NCBI GenBank assembly: GCA_002245135.1
Contig: NGBS01000292.1
Location: 310,001 to 374,000 of the forward strand
Length of the DNA stretch: 64,000 nt
Source of the DNA: Proteromonas lacertae
Lineage: Eukaryota; Sar; Bigyra; Opalinata; Proteromonadidae
Direction of reading: 5' to 3'
Shown here: piece by piece, positions 49,413-60,871 of the stretch
How positions within the stretch are numbered: the stretch's first letter is position 1
How the letters are laid out: every line of letters starts with the position of its first letter
The notes under the pieces: generated by a model
Seen by the model: only the letters and a program-made list of their open reading frames with translations
What the model was told of the DNA's origin: nothing
The model's database searches: none
Made by a program: the position numbers and the translations under genes

Positions 49413-50569
49413 TTGCATGTATATAGTATTTACTTATTCTGTAGCTATGCGTTTGGCTTATTGTGTTGTTTTTTAGTTGTTGTAATTACTGTAATGGTGT
49501 TTTCTTTACTTGATAAAGTCCCAATACTATTTTTATACCAAGCAGAGTTAACGGTTGGTGAAATAGATTTTACTATTAAATATAATATGAATGTATCGAT
49601 GAGTTTTGATTCAGTTTCAAATGAATTATCACAATATTATTCAGATAACGATTTTTCAATATTTCCAAGGATAGATATACCAGCTAATACATTTGAATCT
49701 GATAATATATCAGTAACAACAGTATATTTCTTCAATTATTATCAATTATGAATAGGGTACTTATCCTTACAGATATATAATTGGTAATTTAAAGGAAGAA
49801 TCAAAAAAAGGAATTGGAAGAAGTTGGAAATACAATGAAAAAGACGAAAAAAGTATAATTTCAAATATATTAAAAATAGATGGGTTTTATATTCATAAAT
49901 CTATATCTTTATCACATAATTATAAGATAGGAGATAATATCAAGTTGGTTATACCAATAAGTAATTTAAATTATCTAATAAATCCTAATATTGATCGTGG
50001 TAATGAAACTACAACAATTGAATGTAATTATCCAATAATAAACATAATTGATAGTGCAAAAGTATATTTTCACTATCTTAATTGTAAAATATTGTTAGGG
50101 TAAATACGATATGGAAAATAAAAATGTAATATTTAGTGAAATGAATACTTTAACAAATTGTCTAAGAAAAATATCATTTTTATACTATCTACATAATCTT
50201 TTTTGTATTTCTTTAATTTTCTTTCTAATATGATTCATCTATCTCTATAAACAATGTTAGTTCAGTGATTGGTGTATTTTCTAACAATAAAAGAAGAGAT
50301 ATTTATTATAATCAAAATTTTGATGATATAAAAAGGAAGATTTTAAGATTTGCTGATAATGTTCTGAGTATATTGAATTATAAAGATTATCATATTGATT
50401 TAAACATATTTTCTGATGTATTTATTGATATATAATTATATATTGATTAGTTAAAAGGAAATCATTTGTTAAACTTCTTTTTAACTTTGTTAGTTGGTTT
50501 ATTGTTATTTATTATTTCACTTTTATCATCTATTTTAATATACAGTTTATTAATGATTAATGTATAAAG

Positions 50570-50606
<37 letters not shown>

Positions 50607-52826
50607 GACTAAATCAAGAGGATTTGAATTTTATGTAAGAAGAATGATAGGAACAGGAAGAACAAATATAATGTATAATAATCTCTCTCTCTCTATATAT
50701 ATATATATATAGTGCAATATTATTATCTCAAGCACTTATCTACAGTATTCCTGCTTATGCAGTTGGAGTTGGACTTAGTTTAATATTACATGAAGTATTA
50801 TGTTGGTATATACATGATATGAGTGGATTAAATTTCAGTCATCAATTATCACCATTAGCTATATTTATTGGAGCTGTTATTGGTATTGGATTACCATTAA
50901 TTGCATCAGTTGGACCTGTTTCTCAGATATTATCAACATCATTAACAAGGAATATGGATAGTGATAATAATAATATGAGAGAACCACCAAAAGTATATAT
51001 ATATATAATAATTATTATTATTATTATATTTAATAGAGTTACAATCCAAATTATCCACACAGAACATCCATATATTATCTATTTGTAGATGTTATTCTAA
51101 TAATCTATTCATTAGGTTTTGCTATAAATATTCCTTCATCTCTATTAAAAGAGAATTTGCCTGGATTAGTAACTCAATTAGTTATTATTCTATTAACTGT
51201 AATGTTAAGTCTAATATTCTTATCATTAGTAATTGAACCATTAATGGAGAAATTGATATTATTTATATTCTTATTCTATGAGAATGAAGGTGTAACTGAA
51301 ATGGTGAAATTGAATATTAAAAGACATCATGTAAAGAATATTCAAACACATATTCTATTCTCATTATGTTTAGCATTTATTTTATTCGCAAATATCTCTG
51401 TAGCAGCGCAAGTATACTTTATTCTAATTATATATTTGTTATGTGTTATAGTTATACACTAGTTCAATGGGAACTTATAAAACCTACGGTTCTTTAATAA
51501 GCATCAGAGCAAATGGAAATCAAGATTTACCATATACAATATTTGATGATCTTGAACAATTGTTGATAATGAAACCAAATTATAGAAATATTATTAAAGA
51601 ATATGCATTTATTACAAGTGATTTACCATCAACATCCACACTAAGTACCGTTGGAAGAACTGTTTCATTTCCTATTAAAATGTATATATTTATTGTTTCT
51701 TATCATTATTTTGTATATATATAAATAGTTATGGAGTCAGTAGGAATTTTCATAAAACTCTAATGAAGAGATACGTAATGGTAAATAAAATTACCAATAA
51801 AAAATACAAAGATAAAGTTGGTGAAGGATTATACAATGAATTAGATGGAAATGGATTGATATTAAGTGCAGGAGTTGGTAATAAAATGTATATTATAAAA
51901 CCTATTAAAATTATTATTAATTTTTCAATAGTTTCTTAGAGCCAAATGATGAATTTTTATTAACAACATATTCACCAAATATTCAAAATAAAGTAACACA
52001 AAAACAAAAACTATATTCTCTCATGTCATCTTGCCCAATTTTTGATTTTTCTGTTATTCCAGTTTCACTCGATTCTACTATAGAAGGACTAGTTTCTATT
52101 GATAAATATATTGAAATTAGTAATGGTCTTTACACTACAAATGATACTGTTTTGTATAACAAAATATTATTTGATGTTGATTTGTCATATCCGAAGAAAG
52201 AGATAGATCAATTAATTATTGATTTACATACTTTGATTAATCCATTAACTACTTCAATAGCAGATATGAGATCTAATGTAGAAGTATAATTTTCATATAT
52301 TTTATGTGATATTATTATATGTATAGTCTATGAATCAATATATTGATTTAACAAATATGTTGTTCATACTAATGACAAGTATATAAATATAAATATTATT
52401 ATCATCACTAATGTATATGTAGTTGCTGCATTGTTATTATGTTTCTTTTCACTATTAGCTTCAATGATCACCAATATTGTTGAACAATGTAAAGAATTAG
52501 CTGTTTTAAGATCTGTTGGTTTATCTAATTTCAGATTGATTAGAATGTATATCTATTTATTCTATTTTAGTTATTTATGGGAATCATTGGCTACAGTATT
52601 AACATCATCAATATTTGGTGTGAGTATTGGCATTTATATTGGTTGGTCTTTCTGTTTTCAAATGGGATTAATTACAGAAAGTGATAGTACAATTACAATA
52701 CCTGTGGAAATATTAATATCTATATTAATTGGAGCTGTGCTTATTAGTATTTTGGCACCATTAATATCTCTCAAAGTCTACATTAATATGACAATAGCTG
52801 ATCAATTTAGATCTGATCAACTATAA
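49413..52826 (+). CDS. FtsX-type membrane permease (MacB/FtsX family), two permease units
   Basis: At least a dozen short exons. The first shows a membrane helix and the family's post-helix motif (LLDKVPILFLYQAELTVGEID). A periplasmic-like domain follows (GKYDMENKNVIFSEMNTL). A first FtsX unit has helices around NFFLTLLVGLLLFIISLLSS, with FEFYVRRMIGTGRTNI as the FtsX 'eig..ralGas' loop. A second unit near the C-terminus reads LLCFFSLLASMITNIVEQCKE, LAVLRSVGLSNFRLIRMYI, the clearest FtsX signature. It ends IADQFRSDQL at 52826. Such proteins occur in several protists without a fused ATPase; their cargo is unknown. Introns are ~30 nt, with AT and CT microsatellites near 50570-50710. The exact start is uncertain. 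Confidence 0.75.
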
Positions 52827-52949
52827 TATTGATGCAATTGCACATTAATTTTCGAAATAAATAAATATTATTATTATTATATTCCTAGAAACTGTTTTTT
52901 GAAAAAAATAAAATCTGTAACGAATATATTTTCAATCCGTTTCAATTTT

Positions 52950-53621
52950 ATGCCTCCTCCAAAGAAGGGAAAGAAAGGCAAGAAGAAGAAGAAGGGACCT
53001 CCAGAACCAACAAGGTTTAAGTTTATTTCTTTTGCATCAGAAGGTGGTGTTGCTAGAGCACCTCTAGCAGCAGCTATGCTTAGAAACCTCGCAAAACATA
53101 CTATTATTGATCCAGATTTAGGTATTGATGTGGATTCATTCGGATTAACACCATTCCATAACAGTGAAATGCCTTTACCAGCAATTGAGACTTGTTGTCA
53201 AACTCATGGTATAAAAGATTCAATGCCTGTCAAAGCTGTTCATTCTATGAATAAAAGTGATTTTACAAGAAACAATCATATTGTTGTTATGGAAGAAGAA
53301 GATTTCAATAGAATAGAAGATTTAAGAGTAAAAAATAATGTGACATCGAATTGTACAGCAAAAATTATGTTAATGAGTGATTTTTATCCACCAGGTTCAA
53401 CACTACCAAAGAATATTCCTGATGTGTATTATACAGAAGATAAACAAGCTGAAGCTTGTGAAGAAGTATATAAGATGTTTGAAGCTGCAATTCCAAATAT
53501 TATGGAGATGTTAATAGCCAAACCGAAGAAGAAATTAGAATTAGATGATGATACACCAGTAGAAGGTGAAAATGGAGATGAAAATAAAGATGGGACATCA
53601 AAAGACTCACCAAAGAAATAA
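52950..53621 (+). CDS. Low-molecular-weight PTP-like protein, predicted catalytically dead
   Basis: After a Lys/Gly/Pro-rich head (MPPPKKGKKGKKKKKGPP), residues ~28-190 follow the LMW protein-tyrosine-phosphatase fold. The P-loop region, normally VCLGNICRSPMAEA, reads ISFASEGGVARAPLAAAML: aligned on the invariant Arg, the nucleophile Cys is Ser and RS is RA. Later parts match: a central VDSFGLTPFH, DFTRNNHIVVMEEEDF and DVYYTEDKQAEACEEVYKMF (the family's 'DPYYG....F..v...' end). The acid loop (family DP) appears as IPDVYY. The tail is acidic. The start at 52950 is chosen for the basic head; an upstream in-frame stretch lacks an ATG. A phosphate-binding regulator is a plausible role (inference). 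A dedicated database alignment would settle the Cys position. Confidence 0.75.
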   Translation: MPPPKKGKKGKKKKKGPPEPTRFKFISFASEGGVARAPLAAAMLRNLAKHTIIDPDLGIDVDSFGLTPFHNSEMPLPAIETCCQTHGIKDSMPVKAVHSMNKSDFTRNNHIVVMEEEDFNRIEDLRVKNNVTSNCTAKIMLMSDFYPPGSTLPKNIPDVYYTEDKQAEACEEVYKMFEAAIPNIMEMLIAKPKKKLELDDDTPVEGENGDENKDGTSKDSPKK

Positions 53622-53742
53622 TAATAATTACACATTATTAATATATATATTTAATTATTAAAACAATAAGAATGTTGTTGTTGTGGATATGTTTAAAAGG
53701 AAAAAATAACTATTCTATTTTATTTACTTCTGTGTGATCTGT

Positions 53743-54223
53743 TTATTTCAATTGTTTTTCATTCTTATCTCCTCCTTCTAATGCTTCTGGTTGAGAATCA
53801 TCTCCTTCTTTATCTTTTGTAGATTTTGATAGTGTAGTGATTGTTCTATTCCTATATGGATATTCTGGTAGTACTTGAGCCTAATAATAATATCAAGTTT
53901 ATGAAATACTTTGGCAAATAGTTTAGCTACTCGTTCTGAAGGTTGAGCTCCAACGGATATCCAATATTTTGCACGATCTATTGTCAATAAATAATTATAT
54001 TGAAGTAAAGAATAGTAGTTATACCTATATTGACTCTAAGTTCTTTAATGCCATCAGCTTTTGGAACTGGATCATATGTTCCTAATTGTTCTATAAATTT
54101 ACCATCTCGTGGGCATCTTGAATCTGCTACACGAATTCTATAAAATGGAACATTTTTTCTTCCAAATCTTGCTAATCGGATCTATGATCATTATATATTA
54201 TAATGCAATACTCTAATTGGCAT
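53743..54223 (-). CDS. MRPS16: Mitochondrial ribosomal protein bS16m
   Basis: Four short exons starting MPIR at 54223, then a 30-nt intron, then [21 protein letters not shown] and [19 protein letters not shown], the bS16 signature. Next is [20 protein letters not shown], the conserved second half. The last exon ([20 protein letters not shown]) is a divergent acidic tail. Length about 130 residues, near the family norm. bS16 stabilises the small-subunit 5' domain. Its presence, with short introns, marks a nuclear gene for a mitochondrion that translates its own genome. Convergent with the LMW-PTP-like gene, 121 bases apart. Confidence 0.9.
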
Positions 54224-54474
54224 ATTATGAGCTAATAGAAAAGAAAAAAAAGAATAAAAAGAAAATACACTTTTTGAATTGTATTTAATGGTATTAATAT
54301 GTATTTGAATAAATATTCATGTAAATGGTTTTTATAACATGTCACCATATAGATTACAATTTCTAAAAACCAGCAACACAAAATTATACAAAACAACTAG
54401 ATTAATTGCTAAAAAAGAAGAAAAAAGATAAAATATAGATATTCTATAACTTGATCATCCAAAATCATGCAATT

Positions 54475-54762
54475 TTATTTACCTAAAGTTGATGTATTAT
54501 CTTGAATAATAACACTACATCGATTATAGGCTTGCAGATATTTATCTACACAATTATTAACACATGATGTTTCACTTCCATCCAGCGTCTTTGAATTATA
54601 ATTTTTAATGCAATTCAAAAAACAGGAGTTTGTAATACGATTAAACAATCTATAGATTAAAATATTATTATATTCATACTCTGTATTGCTTTTGAGAGTC
54701 ATTTTTTCTAATTCTGAGTTTAATAACTCTTCGTCTGCCTTTTTCTGAGCAATTCTATTCAT
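54475..54762 (-). CDS. Small Tim chaperone (Tim9/10 family)
   Basis: From MNRIAQKKADEELLNSELEK, then a 30-nt intron beginning gtatgaatataa, then LFNRITNSCFLNCIKNYNSK and ETSCVNNCVDKYLQAYNRC: twin CX3C motifs (CFLNC, CVNNC) separated as in small Tims. The frame ends STLGK-stop. About 85 residues. It is head-to-head with another small Tim (starts at 54762 and 54813, 50 bases between), a natural arrangement for co-expression of hexamer partners. Confidence 0.88.
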   Translation of the reverse strand: MNRIAQKKADEELLNSELEKMTLKSNTEYEYNNILIYRLFNRITNSCFLNCIKNYNSKTLDGSETSCVNNCVDKYLQAYNRCSVIIQDNTSTLGK

Positions 54763-54812
54763 TATAATAAACTTGGCTCGAACAATTCTATTAAGAAAAA
54801 TTACATTTTGTG

Positions 54813-55100
54813 ATGGAAGCTCCTACTTTCAAGAATAAAAAAGACCAGGTTAGATACGAGACTGCAATGGCTGATATAAATATAACACAATTACAAGAGT
54901 ATTGTTTTTATTTTTTATATTTTTTTAGTATATCGTTCAGAATTGCAAATTTTTGTTCTTCTAAATGCATTACAAATTTTAGAAACGAAGAAATGTCTGC
55001 TGTTGAGAAGAAGTGTTATGATAATTGTTATACAAAGTATTTTCAAACATTTCAAGAAGTATCACAAGTAGTAGCAGAAGATATGGCTAAGAATATGTAA
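54813..55100 (+). CDS. Small Tim chaperone, divergent partner
   Basis: MEAPTFKNKKDQVRYETAM, then a ~31-nt intron (gtattgttttta...ttttag) within ...LQ|D, then ISFRIANFCSSKCITNF and VEKKCYDNCYTKYFQTFQ: twin CX3C motifs (CSSKC, CYDNC). Splicing gives about 85 residues. It belongs to the same family as the genes at 28.5 and 54.5 kb; the subtype is not assignable by eye. The ATG at 54813 is preferred to the GTG just upstream. Confidence 0.86.
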   Translation: MEAPTFKNKKDQVRYETAMADINITQLQEYCFYFLYFFSISFRIANFCSSKCITNFRNEEMSAVEKKCYDNCYTKYFQTFQEVSQVVAEDMAKNM

Positions 55101-55217
55101 AAATCATTTTTTTTTGTATTTGAATTATAAATTTGGAATTGAATAAGAAAACATATTAAAAAATCATATTGAAATGAATTTATATATTGTTAATAATAAT
55201 AATAATAATAATATTTT

Positions 55218-57391
55218 CTAATCAACTTTAACACTTGAATATATCCTTCTCACAAAAATAGTAGCTCCCCAATTACCAATAGCGCCACACATCAAACTCA
55301 ATCCAAAGCAGAACAAGAATGAGTAACCATAATAATAAGCCAACTGTAATAAACCAGACATTTTAGTCTTGAAAAAGAAGAAATAAACACAATAGAAGAA
55401 AACATAAATTGCAGTAGAAGCTGCTGATAAAAATGAAGTCCATTGCCATTGATAATTCTCTGCATTTAATAAGATATAAACTCCTACAATTGTTACACTA
55501 ATATTGACAATACATAATATGCCTATTTATTAATATTAACATATATATATATACTAAAAACTAACAGCATAAAACCATAAACAAAATAAAACTTATAACT
55601 CCAAAAAGCTGAAAATATGAAAAATATTTCAATAAATATTGAACCAAATGGTAAAATTCCAGATAATAAGATAATAGTCTATAAATATATATAAATGTAA
55701 TTATATTATAATACTCTTGGTTTTACTAAACAGTTCTTTTGTGGAATTGGTCGAGGAATTGCATTTACTTTACAAGGAATATCAACTACACCACTCCAAC
55801 TCCTACCAAATATTGTACCAACCACAACTAATGGAATATAACCAAATAACCATAACATAAACAACTTCATCATTGTTGCAAATGGAATTGTATTCATTGT
55901 ATCATAATATATAGCAATGAAATTGAGAAGAAATCCAACTAAGAAACAAGTACATGGGAATAATGATGATGAGAGTATAAGTGTCGATTTCCAATTAGGT
56001 GATGGTAATGGTGAAAAGAATGACTTATATCTACTACCACTAAGATATCCATTGATAAAGGCAGTACCAATTAAGGAATAGATGAAGAAGGAAGTGATTG
56101 TTCCAGCTATATATAGAATTAAATAAAGAATATAAAAGAGAAGAAACAAAATAGATGAAAAAGAATTTAAAACAAAGAGATAAGATATATATACGTTGAT
56201 AAACACTATTACTCCAAATTGCCAAGAATATAACAATAAACATAACACAAATTAACTGAATACCTGAACCATAGCATGCACAATATAATGACAAATGAGA
56301 TGGTGCTCTAAATACATCAGCATGCACTTGCTTCCATCCACTATCATCAATACCTGGACTGAGGAGTGAGATATTATCATCATCTAATGAATACTATTCA
56401 AATACATAGAATAAATACATAAAAAATAAAGAGATTGAAAAATAAAATAAAATGAGAATAAAAAGATAATATAAAACATAATAATTATACTCTTGCAATA
56501 TCCTTTTGTAAAGTTCTAATCAAAATAATTGCAACAACTCCACATAAAAATAACACCATCATTAATGAATTAAATATACTAAACCAATGAATTTGATGCT
56601 CAAAGAAACCATAATCTAAATACTTCTGATATCTATCTTTATATAATATATCTGTTTCAGTCCAAATGATAGAATAAGTGAAATTGTAAAAACTTCCAGC
56701 AACTACTTTTTGAAGATTATCTGATGTGATATTGACGTGTATTATATTCTTACCATTGTAACTGATATTGAACGCTTTATGGGTAAATATATAAGAAGCA
56801 TCTGGCATAATCTCATGTTCATTCACCTTATCTAATTCTAATTTTGCTTTTTCTTCATCTGGAAGGACTAATTCTCCTACCATTCCCCAGAGAGGTAAAT
56901 TATCAATAAACATTTGATACCAATAATGATTGGATATTGCATGCATGAAAGTTTTTGCATCATCTTCACTTAATTTTGTTCTATTTTAATAATTATTAAA
57001 AAATAAAATATACATTTGACATAATTGAATGGGTGTAGCTATATTTTGCTTGTAGAAGATCTTTATTCCACTGTTTTCCCACTCATTTCCTTCTAAAATT
57101 GCTCCTATACCTCCCCACATTCTTTCTGGTTTTAATAGCTCTGGTTTGCAGTAGGGTAAATGACTGTAGGAGTAAGTCTCAGTTGGATTGTGATATGGAC
57201 CAATCTAGAGCAAATATAACAACATAGATATACTTTGTTTATCCAAATTGATACAGGTTCACCATCATCATACTATTGATATATTAATAAGAACAACAGA
57301 AGAAAAAGATTTGAATAAAATATACTTCCGTTTGCGCAAATGCATAAGTAACAAATGACAACAATAATAAAACAGTTTGAACAATTTTCAT
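55218..57391 (-). CDS. Transmembrane 9 superfamily protein (nonaspanin)
   Basis: Signal peptide [20 protein letters not shown] at 57391. The luminal domain includes [19 protein letters not shown] and a second strand-rich part to ~56,500. The nonaspanin hallmark [13 protein letters not shown] spans an exon near 56300. Nine helices follow, with [20 protein letters not shown]-type IPRPIPQKN, and [20 protein letters not shown], all highly conserved in TM9SF. The C-terminus [10 protein letters not shown] has the KxD/E Golgi-retention signal. About eight exons with short introns. TM9SF proteins help sort membrane proteins in Golgi and endosomes and support phagocytosis and adhesion. Confidence 0.92.
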
Positions 57392-57485
57392 GTTTATCTT
57401 CTTTCTCACTATGCAGAAATAGAAAAAAGAAAATTAAAAAATGTTTCAAAATTTAATCCGTTTTTATCAAAATTTAAATCAATAA

Positions 57486-58001
57486 ATGGATGAGATAGAT
57501 GAAAGTTTAGATGAAGTATTTATGTTAGATGAAAATAGTTACAATGAACGTTATCATAATGAACTTCAAAAACAGATTGAAATGTCTGTTGATCAATATA
57601 AAGAAGCTGGGTATAAAAATCCAAAATATTGCATGTAGTGAAGAATATGGGTTGAAATTAGGTATTGAAATAGGATATTATCAAGAAATAATCAATATAT
57701 TGAAAGATAGAGAGGAAATAAGAAATAGTGAATATTATGATTAGTATTAATACAAATATGTTTAATTTATATTCATTGATAGCATTTCTAAAATGATCAA
57801 TTCAATTCAAGATTTATTGAATCCTATATTCAGTTTTGTATATTTTTGATTGTATATTCTAAATAGAAATATAATGATCCAGAATATGAGAATAAATTAT
57901 TGTTAATTAGATCAAAATTTTCACTAATATGTCAAAAAATCAACAGGCCAGATTTAGTATATCATGAACAACAAGATAATATAGAAGATGATTTTATGTA
58001 A
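57486..58001 (+). CDS. LTO1: LTO1/ORAOV1-family protein (ribosome biogenesis, ABCE1 maturation)
   Basis: Four exons with 28-nt (57621-57648), ~39-nt and ~29-nt introns. DESLDEVFMLDENSYNERYH leads into the repeated Gly pattern EAG|EEYGLKLGIEIGYYQ, the family's 'EGyreGyeeG...GxxlGxxiGfy' motif. C-terminal KYNDPEYENKLLLIRSKF matches the 'pYdDPtyDkl...ir.KF' end of ORAOV1. About 140 residues, as in the family. LTO1 with YAE1 delivers the cytosolic Fe-S machinery to the ABCE1/Rli1 ATPase needed for ribosome recycling. Recognition is strong only after splicing. Confidence 0.83.
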
Positions 58002-58021
58002 TAAAAAAAATCTATTTATTT

Positions 58022-58889
58022 CTAAGCTTTATAACCAAAATATTGTTCAAATGTTTCTTTTGGGTTTTTGTAATTCACATTATAAGCATCTGGAGCATGT
58101 AATTTAATATTTTCAGCTTTCAACTCAGGATAATTGCTATTTATTGTTTCTACTAATTTTTCATTCAACATATCATACATTTTGTAATTAAAATGTAATC
58201 CATCAACTGTATACTCTTCCTTATCAGGAGATTCGTTTTCAACTGGATGGAATAGATCAATACATGGCACATTCAACTTTTTAGCTGTTTCTATACACTT
58301 CTCAGCATATTGAACAATATTCTCATTACTTCGATCTAATCCACGTTTCAATTGATCACATTCGAGTTTCCATCTCTTTTCACTTATTTTTGGTGGTGTG
58401 ACAAATATAAATCTTGTATCATTGTTTAGATTCTTCATATGATTATAAATCTATAAATTATATATATTTGTAATTTCTATTTTATACCGTCTCTAAATTT
58501 TTACCATATGTTTCTACTGGAACATGTTGTAAAGGCCAGATTTCTTCATAACAAGAATCATTTACACCTAAAAAAATAATCATCAATTTGGGACAATCTT
58601 CTTTAGGATAATTTGATGGATATAAATAGGGTAATAAATCACACAAAAATCTATTCAAAATTGATATTTTCGAAAATACTTTGTTGAATAACCTCCAAAA
58701 CCTCGATTTACAACATCAAAACGATCACTGTACAGATTAGCAAGAAATGACACGTAACCATGTCTTTCAGGATTAAAACTAGAATATATCATATAAATCA
58801 CATCAAAAGATTTGTATATACGCAAATTCAGTTATACTATCACCTAAACATAAGATATTTGGTCTTTTTGCAAAACGAATTTCACTCAT
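58022..58889 (-). CDS. GDSL/SGNH esterase, IAH1-like
   Basis: Four exons from MSEIRFAKRPNILCLGDSIT (58889). SGNH blocks: GDSITEF (block I, Ser), NRGFGGYST (block II, Gly), LGVNDSCYEE (block III, Asn), and VDGLHFNYKMY (block V, Asp and His). The wording matches isoamyl acetate-hydrolysing esterase IAH1, including FLGVND and LPYLYPSNYPKEDCPK. About 250 residues, normal for the family. It hydrolyses short-chain esters in the cytosol. The C-terminal exon has an extra ~35-residue tail (LHAPDAYNVNYKNPKE). Confidence 0.9.
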
Positions 58890-58962
58890 TCTTTCAAAAT
58901 TCAAAGATTCTAGAATAATCAAAAATATATTCGTTTCGATATTTTAATTTTAACCATAATTA

Positions 58963-59588
58963 ATGAACAATGAAAGCGATCAAGATGAAAATAATGTAAA
59001 TTATCTAAAATCGAATAGTTTGTCAAAATTTAAATCAAGTACATCTGAAAAAGAAGAATCAGAAGAGGAAACTCAAGTGAAAGTATATAACATATATAAT
59101 ATTATATTCATTTATAGAGAAAAGAAAAATCATATGAATATTATCCAAAGAGAAGAAGATTGGAATTATCAAGTGATAGTTCAAGTGAAAGCGAAAATGA
59201 AAGTGAAAATGAAAATGAAGAAAAAGTAGAAGAACAGAATGTGAATGAAAATAAAAACGAAGAAGACAATAAAACAAAATTCAATCAAAAAATTACAGAG
59301 TCTTCAAAGACATTGGCTTTATCAATAAGAGAAAAATTAAAATTGAAGAACGGATATAAACCTAACAATATAAAATTTGAGGATAAATCGAAAGAAATCA
59401 ATATTTCAATAAACACTTCTAATTTAAAGAATAAAGACTTAGTTTCAAAAATGCCCAAAATAATTAGTCGAGTAGTTAGTGATGGAATTGACAAAGAAAG
59501 AGTGTTGAAGAGTGAGAAAGAACTGCAATTTCGAATGATATCAAGACAATTAGGAAGAAACTGGAAATCAAAACAGAAAAATAATTAA
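58963..59588 (+). CDS. Unrecognised acidic, probably nuclear protein
   Basis: Two exons (58963 to ~59088 and ~59124 to 59588) with a ~35-nt intron. Exon 1 is Ser/Glu/Asp/Asn-rich. Exon 2 starts RKEKSYEYYPKRRRLEL (a basic NLS-like patch), then a long Glu/Ser/Asn run, then a better ordered C-terminal third (KNKDLVSKMPKIISRVVSDG, QFRMISRQLGRNWKSKQ). About 195 residues. No family is recognised; the plan resembles small chromatin or RNA-linked factors. The ATG is 74 bases from the divergent IAH1 gene. Confidence 0.55.
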
Positions 59589-59666
59589 ATATAGCTATTT
59601 GTTAGGTATTTAAATAGTTTTTTTTTCCTTCAACAAAATAAAATGATGTTATATTCATTAAATTAA

Positions 59667-60741
59667 TCATTTCACTTCTTCATCATCTTTCGAAAAACAT
59701 CCAAAGTACATTACACATTTATTACCAAATTTATCTAAATATTCATATCCTCCATTATTCTTATACAAATCTTCAACTTTTTCTCCATAATGAGTTAATT
59801 CCTCTCTTTCTACACTAATATTTGTTTTATCAACAATTGTAGCTTCTATTTGTCCTTTCTTTGTTTTAACTTTATAAACAGTATTTGGCTCATATAACAT
59901 TAAATCATCCATAGCTTTTTTCATTGCTTCAATTGATTCAACTTCTCTTTCAATCACTTTATTATTATTATTATTTACTTTAACATTTTTCACACTATTA
60001 TTTATTGATGATTTAAAATTATCTTCATCATATATATGAGGCATAATATTATCAAATTTGAATGAATTTTGATGTTTTTTTGGTTTGATTATGTTTGATG
60101 ATTGAGGTAATTTTTCATTGTTAATTTCTTTCTCACATTTAACTGGAGAATATAGTGGTTGAGATAATAGTGATATTGGAGGGATTTTTATTTCTATTTC
60201 TTTATTGTCGCTGTGTCTACGAGCAGATACAATATAGAAAGGAGGAGATTGTATTGATGAAACACATAAGAAAGAATCTGGAATATTTGACTCAACTAAT
60301 AAATAAACACAAAAAGTATATAGTTGTGGTAATTTTGTTAATGGTATGTTCATTACCCATGCTTTTAACTCTGCATTAATCTCATAAACTGTGTAAGGAT
60401 CAATTTCTTCACCAAAATATAAAGGACACTTACTATTCTTGGTTTTTCTTAATGAAGATGAAGATATAAGATCATTTATAAGGTAAACTCTTGATTCATT
60501 ATCTACCTGAGTGAAATTACCACATACTAATATTTTCGATGTATTTGGACATATTGTATTTATTTTTATAGATCTTCCACAAAATTTACTTGGCTAAAAC
60601 ATAAAAAATAGAATATACGCTATGACCAGCAGAATTATGGTCAGGAAAGCACAAAATGTGTTTTGATTCTTTTGTTTTATTGTTTCTTCTATATGTATTC
60701 TTCCATCTAATATCAGGATCGAAGGAAATGCTATAATTCAT
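59667..60741 (-). CDS. Unrecognised protein, ~345 residues
   Basis: Starts at 60741 (MNYSISFDPDIRWKNTYRRN). A 25-nt intron (gtatattctatt...tttag) lies after SAGHS and leads in frame to PSKFCGRSIKINTICPNTSK. The frame ends in TGA at 59667-59669, which shows TGA is a normal stop here. The first half looks folded (CGNFTQVDNESRVYLINDL, YFGEEIDPYTVYEINAELKA); the middle is Asn/Lys/Ser-rich and disordered; the last ~80 residues look folded again (EAMKKAMDDLMLYEPNTVYK). I do not recognise a family. Confidence 0.6.
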
Positions 60742-60871
60742 CACTTATGAGTGAAATACAAAAATATGTAACGAATATATTTTTTAGATATCAAAAAATT
60801 GAGCATTATAATCACCAGTACAATAACTATATATAATTGATGTTAAGTACTTATAAACTATTTAGTATTTA

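Noticed and set aside
50568-50712. AT and CT microsatellites as a regulatory or origin element
   Set aside because: They lie inside predicted introns of the FtsX-type gene and are explained by simple-sequence expansion.
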